Origin: Pithys albifrons albifrons
Taxonomy: Eukaryota; Chordata; Aves; Passeriformes; Thamnophilidae
Direction of reading: 5' to 3'
DNA: 64,000 bases
Assembly: GCF_047495875.1 (NCBI RefSeq)
Contig: NC_092462.1
Coordinates: 37,849,523 to 37,913,522, forward strand
Shown: positions 60,675 through 64,000 of the stretch, one piece after another
How the letters are laid out: each line of letters opens with the position of its first letter
Numbering within the stretch: the stretch's first letter is position 1
Notes under the pieces: model-generated
Databases searched by the model: none
Seen by the model: the letters and a program-made list of their open reading frames with translations, nothing else
What the model was told of the DNA's origin: nothing
Made by a program: the position numbers and the translations under genes

Positions 60675-61189
60675 CTGAGGGAGGAGGTGGGTGGAGAGGT
60701 GGCGTGAGGCGGGGCTGCGCCCCGGGACGCTCCCGCCTCTCGCCCGCCGGCGCCTTCCCGCCCAGGACCGCCCAGCCCCGCCCCCGCCGCAGCCCCTCAG
60801 CGCCTGCCGCCCGCCCCACAGCCCCTTCCACCCCCTGGGCGCCTCTCCCCGCCCCCCGCGGCGGCTGCGGCGGGCGGCCCGCCCGGCCCCACCGGCCGCA
60901 CCCCAGCCCGCCCCGCCGGGGCCGGAGCCGCCGCCGCCCTCCCCGCCCCATCTGCCCGCCGGGAATCCTCTTCTCAGTCCCGGGCGCGCCACCCGCCCGC
61001 CGCGGGAGCCCCGCGCTCCCTCCGCGCCCAGGACCGCCGCTGGCGTCCCCTCCGCCCCGCTCCCTCCGTCCCTTCCTCCCGGCGCGCTCCCGCTCGGCGC
61101 GCGGGCCTTGCCTGGCTGAGCGGGGCGGGTGGCGCGGGCTCTGCTCGCTCGGGCGCTGCAGCCGAATGGAGCCGCGGCCGCGCACTTAC

Positions 61190-61240
61190 CGCCTCTTGTT
61201 TTCCGCGGCGCTGCCCGCCACAGCAACCCGACCCGCGCCG
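61190..61240 (-). other. HMGB2: HMGB2 non-coding exon 1 (approximate)
   Basis: On the minus strand GAAAACAAGAGGCG is followed by a strong donor GTAAGTGCG at 61189, which pairs with the acceptor before 60674 to remove a 515-nt GC-rich intron. The transcription start is not fixed by sequence; I place it about 25-60 nt upstream of this donor, below the proximal CCAAT box. Confidence 0.6.
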
Positions 61241-61244
61241 CCGG

Positions 61245-61360
61245 GCCCGCCCCCGCAACAGCCCATTGGCTGCCGCGCCCGTTCAAACTGCAAGAGACTC
61301 CGCCCCGCGGCGCCGAGACCAGCCGGGATTGGCTGCTTTCCGCTCTGACGTCAGTGGCCG
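61245..61360 (-). promoter_or_regulatory. HMGB2 core promoter with CCAAT boxes, CHR-like site and CRE
   Basis: Reading toward HMGB2 there is a perfect palindromic CRE TGACGTCA (61346-61353), a CCAAT box (ATTGG on + at 61329-61333), a CHR-like TTTGAA (61282-61287), a second CCAAT box (about 61264-61268) and a GC box (about 61245-61254). No TATA box is seen. CCAAT plus CHR is the usual design of G2/M genes controlled by NF-Y and the DREAM/MuvB complex, and HMGB2 is a proliferation-linked gene. Binding is inferred. Confidence 0.65.
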
Positions 61361-61424
61361 AGCAACTCCCGGGCTAGGTGGAGCGCGAGGGGGTCGCTGG
61401 CGCTCATACCCGTTGGAACCGGTT

Positions 61425-61454
61425 GGGGGGAGGAGGGAGGGGGGAGGGGCGGGG
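61425..61454 (+). promoter_or_regulatory. G-quadruplex-capable tract upstream of HMGB2
   Basis: Runs of G6, G3, G7 or more, G4 and G4 are separated by one or two bases on the + strand, 180-210 bp upstream of the probable HMGB2 start. This fits a promoter G4 or Sp1/MAZ-type site. Confidence 0.55.
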
Positions 61455-61467
61455 CCGCTGGGCGGTG

Positions 61468-61579
61468 ATTGGGGGAGAGGGACGGTTTAAAAAACCGCGG
61501 GGGCGCTCGCCATTGACCGTCGGAGGCCGCGCCCGATGTGATTGGGCGGAGCGGGGAGGCTGCGGCGTAGTTTAAAATA
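61468..61579 (+). promoter_or_regulatory. Candidate divergent promoter elements
   Basis: Two + oriented sets of inverted CCAAT box followed by TTTAAA occur: ATTGG 61468-61472 with TTTAAAAAA 61486-61494, and ATTGG 61541-61545 with TTTAAAATA 61571-61579. In the second set the two motifs start 30 bp apart. The first TTTAAA sits in a CGGTTT/AAACCG inverted repeat (61483-61497). They could drive a + strand transcript or act as distal HMGB2 elements. Confidence 0.4.
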
Positions 61580-62059
61580 CAAAGGCTGCGGGCATGGCCG
61601 GGGGTTTGTTGGTGCTGCTTTTCCACAGGCCGGGAGGCGACGAGTGCTGCTGTCCCTATCTCCGAACGGAGCGCGGCCCCGCGGGCAGCAGCTGCCGGCT
61701 GTGAAACTGGGCTGAAAGTTGGGTTTCGCTGCCCGAGCAAGACCCGCTGCTGTGGGCTGCCCTCTCCGAGCAGGGTTGGGGCGGTGCTCGCCGCGCGGGG
61801 CAGGGTTAGAGGGGCTGAGCTGGGGCCGCGCTGGTGGAGCGGGCTCGGTTTGCAGCTGTGTCCGGGCACAGAGAGGGCTGGCGAGTCCGCAGGGAACGCC
61901 TGCTTCCCCCTCCCAGACTGGCGGGGCTTGGGAGAGTCCGGCACTGCTTGTGAGGGGTGCGTGTTCCCACTCTCGCCGGACTGGAAGCACCGGCGCCGAA
62001 AAAGGAAGGTGTCGGCTCTTTCTGAGTCTTGTGCTCCCCATAAAAAGTGCAAGCCGCGG

Positions 62060-64000
62060 CAGTACAAAGCCTGGGATCCAGACTTGGTCAGCTGAGGTTT
62101 TAATCCAAACCACGCCTGTGCTTTCAAGTGCACACCACCAGTGAATCTGGCTCTTTCGATCTGGGGACAAATGAAGTTTCTATAGAATCCTTTATTTTAT
62201 TGCAATATGACGCCAGTCTACGTGATACAGGGTTTGCTGATGTTGGTTTTCTTCCGCCTGGTTATTTTCATCCAATTCTCTAGTTACCGTCAGTCAGTCA
62301 AGGTCAATATTCTTAGTAACCTAAGTGTGTTTTAACAGTCTTGTTTTTTTTCCACTGGTGAAAAGCTGGTTACAACTTCGTTTACCAAAGATGCAATACC
62401 AATGCCTTCAGTAAAACTCTAATCATGTTAACCTATCTCAATGGTAAAAAACCCAAACAAACTAAAAGACAGCAGCACAAATCCCTAAGGTTATGTGAGA
62501 GGATTGACTACTTGAAGGTGTGAGAGCAGACAATATCTTAATCTCCAGAGTTTCCCCCATTACAGACTTGCTCAGTGTAAGAAACACACAGTATAGCCCT
62601 TTTTATTTTCTTTGTCCTTCTGATGAGGATGTGTTAATGAAGAACAGTTCACTAACATGGTATCAAATGCCTCTTTTATCACTGTTTCTTTTTAAGTTTT
62701 GTGTACTTACCCAAACTGCAACCCTAAAAGTCATAATGTAAACTGGGAAAAGTTAGTCAAAATCCTCTATGAGGACACGGAGGTAAACTGACAGAGCAAC
62801 ACAGAGATATGTGTTCCGTCTCCAGATGTTAAAGCCTCCACAAGCCAGTTATCCAAATTCTTTTATCAGTTTACTTATGTGGCTATTAGTTTTGATAGTG
62901 TTTAACATACAAACAAAGCTTACCGTTCCTTACCTTCTAGAATAAACATGGGGGATATTCCAGGTTCCAGTTTGGTTTCACTGTTACTGGAAACCATCCT
63001 ACTACTTAGTAGCAAATTAATGTTCTCAGTTCTATGGTACTGAATTCTATGAATGCCTCTCCACTTTGCAAATAGTTGTATTAATGTATACTGTGACTTT
63101 AAAAATGCCTTTACTTCATATGTTACATGGAAAGCACTCTTCTGTTTGGTGAATTAAGCTGCCAGATGGGTCACTCATTCCCTTTGTGGTAAACCACCTG
63201 TGTACGACAGTTTCTTGTGAAGTGTTTTCTAGTTAATAAAGCAGTTTTGTAAAAGATGATAGAATCTTACTAGTGTGTACTGAATGAATCATAGTTCAGC
63301 TATTGGTATCTGTGGTGTAAAAGCATTCTTTGCCTACCAGACCAGCCTAGAGCTCTCCATGTCACACCATGCAAAAAAATTTATACTTTATGCATTGTTT
63401 GCAGCCGTATAAAAATGTTGGTTAACTCCCACAAAATCAGTTTTAATTCTGAATCTTCATCAATGCAGTTCAAAGAACAACTAATTTTCAGGAAACAGTT
63501 TTCTCAATACCAGTGCTTTAAAAGTAGCAAGTCATAACCTTTTGTCACTGAAAAGTTATCAGGATGGCTACAAGCATCAGAAATTATTTTTTTAACATTG
63601 CAAAGAATAATTTGTCTCATTTGACCTGTTCAAATCCACTCTCTGTCAGTTCATGGAGGGAAGGGGGAGAAAAAGATTTACATAAGTTTTAACATTTTCA
63701 TTCTTTCTGTTAACAGTAATGTACCAAGTTCATGGAAAAAAAATTACTTTCGAATAGTCTTTGGAAATTATGGGCTAAACCCATAACAAGTTGCAGTGAG
63801 GCTTCCTCTGTGGCATCTGTTTTTATATCTAAGAAAATGAAGAAAATGATTGTGGAAAAGCTGGTAGGGTGAGAAAGTGTAATTAGTGCTATGGGGAAAA
63901 AATTAGATCTGCCTTTCAAATTATTTAATCAAGCTTTTTAAGAAGGAAACTAGGTTCCTTGAATTCTCTGAAAAAGAAAACCTGTGTACAATTAAATAGA
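62060..64000. other. Sequence beyond the CpG island
   Basis: AT-rich sequence without a supported coding region, tRNA or nameable repeat. A canonical + strand AATAAA at 63235-63240, followed by GCAGTTTTGT, could end a non-coding transcript starting in the island. Nothing else was recognised. Confidence 0.6.

Larger units (their letters stand above)
60410..62050. promoter_or_regulatory. CpG island over the HMGB2 5' end
   Basis: Dense CpG and very high GC over about 1.6 kb, in sharp contrast to AT-rich flanks. It covers HMGB2 exons 1 and 2, the promoter and about 700 bp beyond it. Long open frames in the island on both strands are expected from the base composition and are not called as genes. 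Confidence 0.9.

Noticed and set aside
60402..61286. A 294-codon minus-strand frame that runs through HMGB2 intron 1 and joins the HMGB2 start in frame.
   Set aside because: It crosses a clear GTAAGT donor and a CCCTCAG acceptor, is made of GC-driven Arg/Gly/Ala runs, and stops soon after the exon 2 donor. It is a composition artefact of the CpG island.
61351..62170. Frames of 227 and 260 codons on the minus strand and 103-142 codons on the + strand in the CpG island.
   Set aside because: No domain, no supported splice pattern, and stop codons are rare in such GC-rich DNA by chance.

Overview
The window is vertebrate nuclear DNA, very probably from a bird and most likely a songbird. The evidence is the intron-exon structure, CR1 LINE 3' ends with the avian TTCTATG-type terminus, and solo LTRs whose ends resemble endogenous retrovirus families common in passerines. 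It holds two convergent protein genes, GALNT7 on the + strand and HMGB2 on the - strand, the gene order I recall for human 4q34. The species call is inference.

GALNT7: positions 1-8453 are the 3' part of intron 1. Exon 1, which should encode the cytoplasmic tail, membrane anchor and start codon, lies left of the window. Coding exons 2-12 run from 8454 to 47086 and give 613 codons in one continuous frame with canonical GT/AG junctions. They encode stem, GT-A catalytic domain (DxH, WGGEN, metal-binding His) and ricin-type lectin domain. The 3' UTR probably ends just after the AATAAA at 49189 and carries two 8-mer miR-30 sites and one 8-mer miR-34 site.

The most interesting feature is a tandem pair of homologous 183-nt exons (32367-32549 and 32715-32897) for one catalytic-domain segment. 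They have the same length and phase and differ at 13 of 60 whole residues. The 165-nt intron between them has no AG from 32560 to 32712. A branchpoint-like TCTAAAC followed by a long pyrimidine tract lies only about 49 nt from the upstream 5' splice site. This is the layout that makes alpha-tropomyosin exons 2 and 3 mutually exclusive. Three UGCAUG (RBFOX) motifs follow the second exon within about 450 nt. Together these predict a regulated switch of GalNAc-transferase isoforms.

Repeats: introns and the intergenic gap hold CR1 remnants (about 1090-1235, 1735-1996, 6100-6350, 6950-7330, 13980-15600, 54580-56600), a 5S rRNA-derived sequence in reverse (9743-9855), and three solo LTRs (25262-25877 with a perfect 5-bp target duplication; 35216-35785; 55504-56067, reverse and nested inside old CR1-like sequence).

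HMGB2: a non-coding first exon at about 61190-61240 and four coding exons (60653 down to 59279) encode 208 residues with two HMG boxes and a 21-residue acidic tail. Its promoter lies in a CpG island (about 60.4-62.05 kb) with repeated CCAAT boxes, a perfect CRE and CHR-like elements. A second, + oriented CCAAT/TTTAAA set and a distal AATAAA at 63235 allow, but do not prove, a divergent non-coding transcript. No tRNA gene, CRISPR array or other protein gene was seen.
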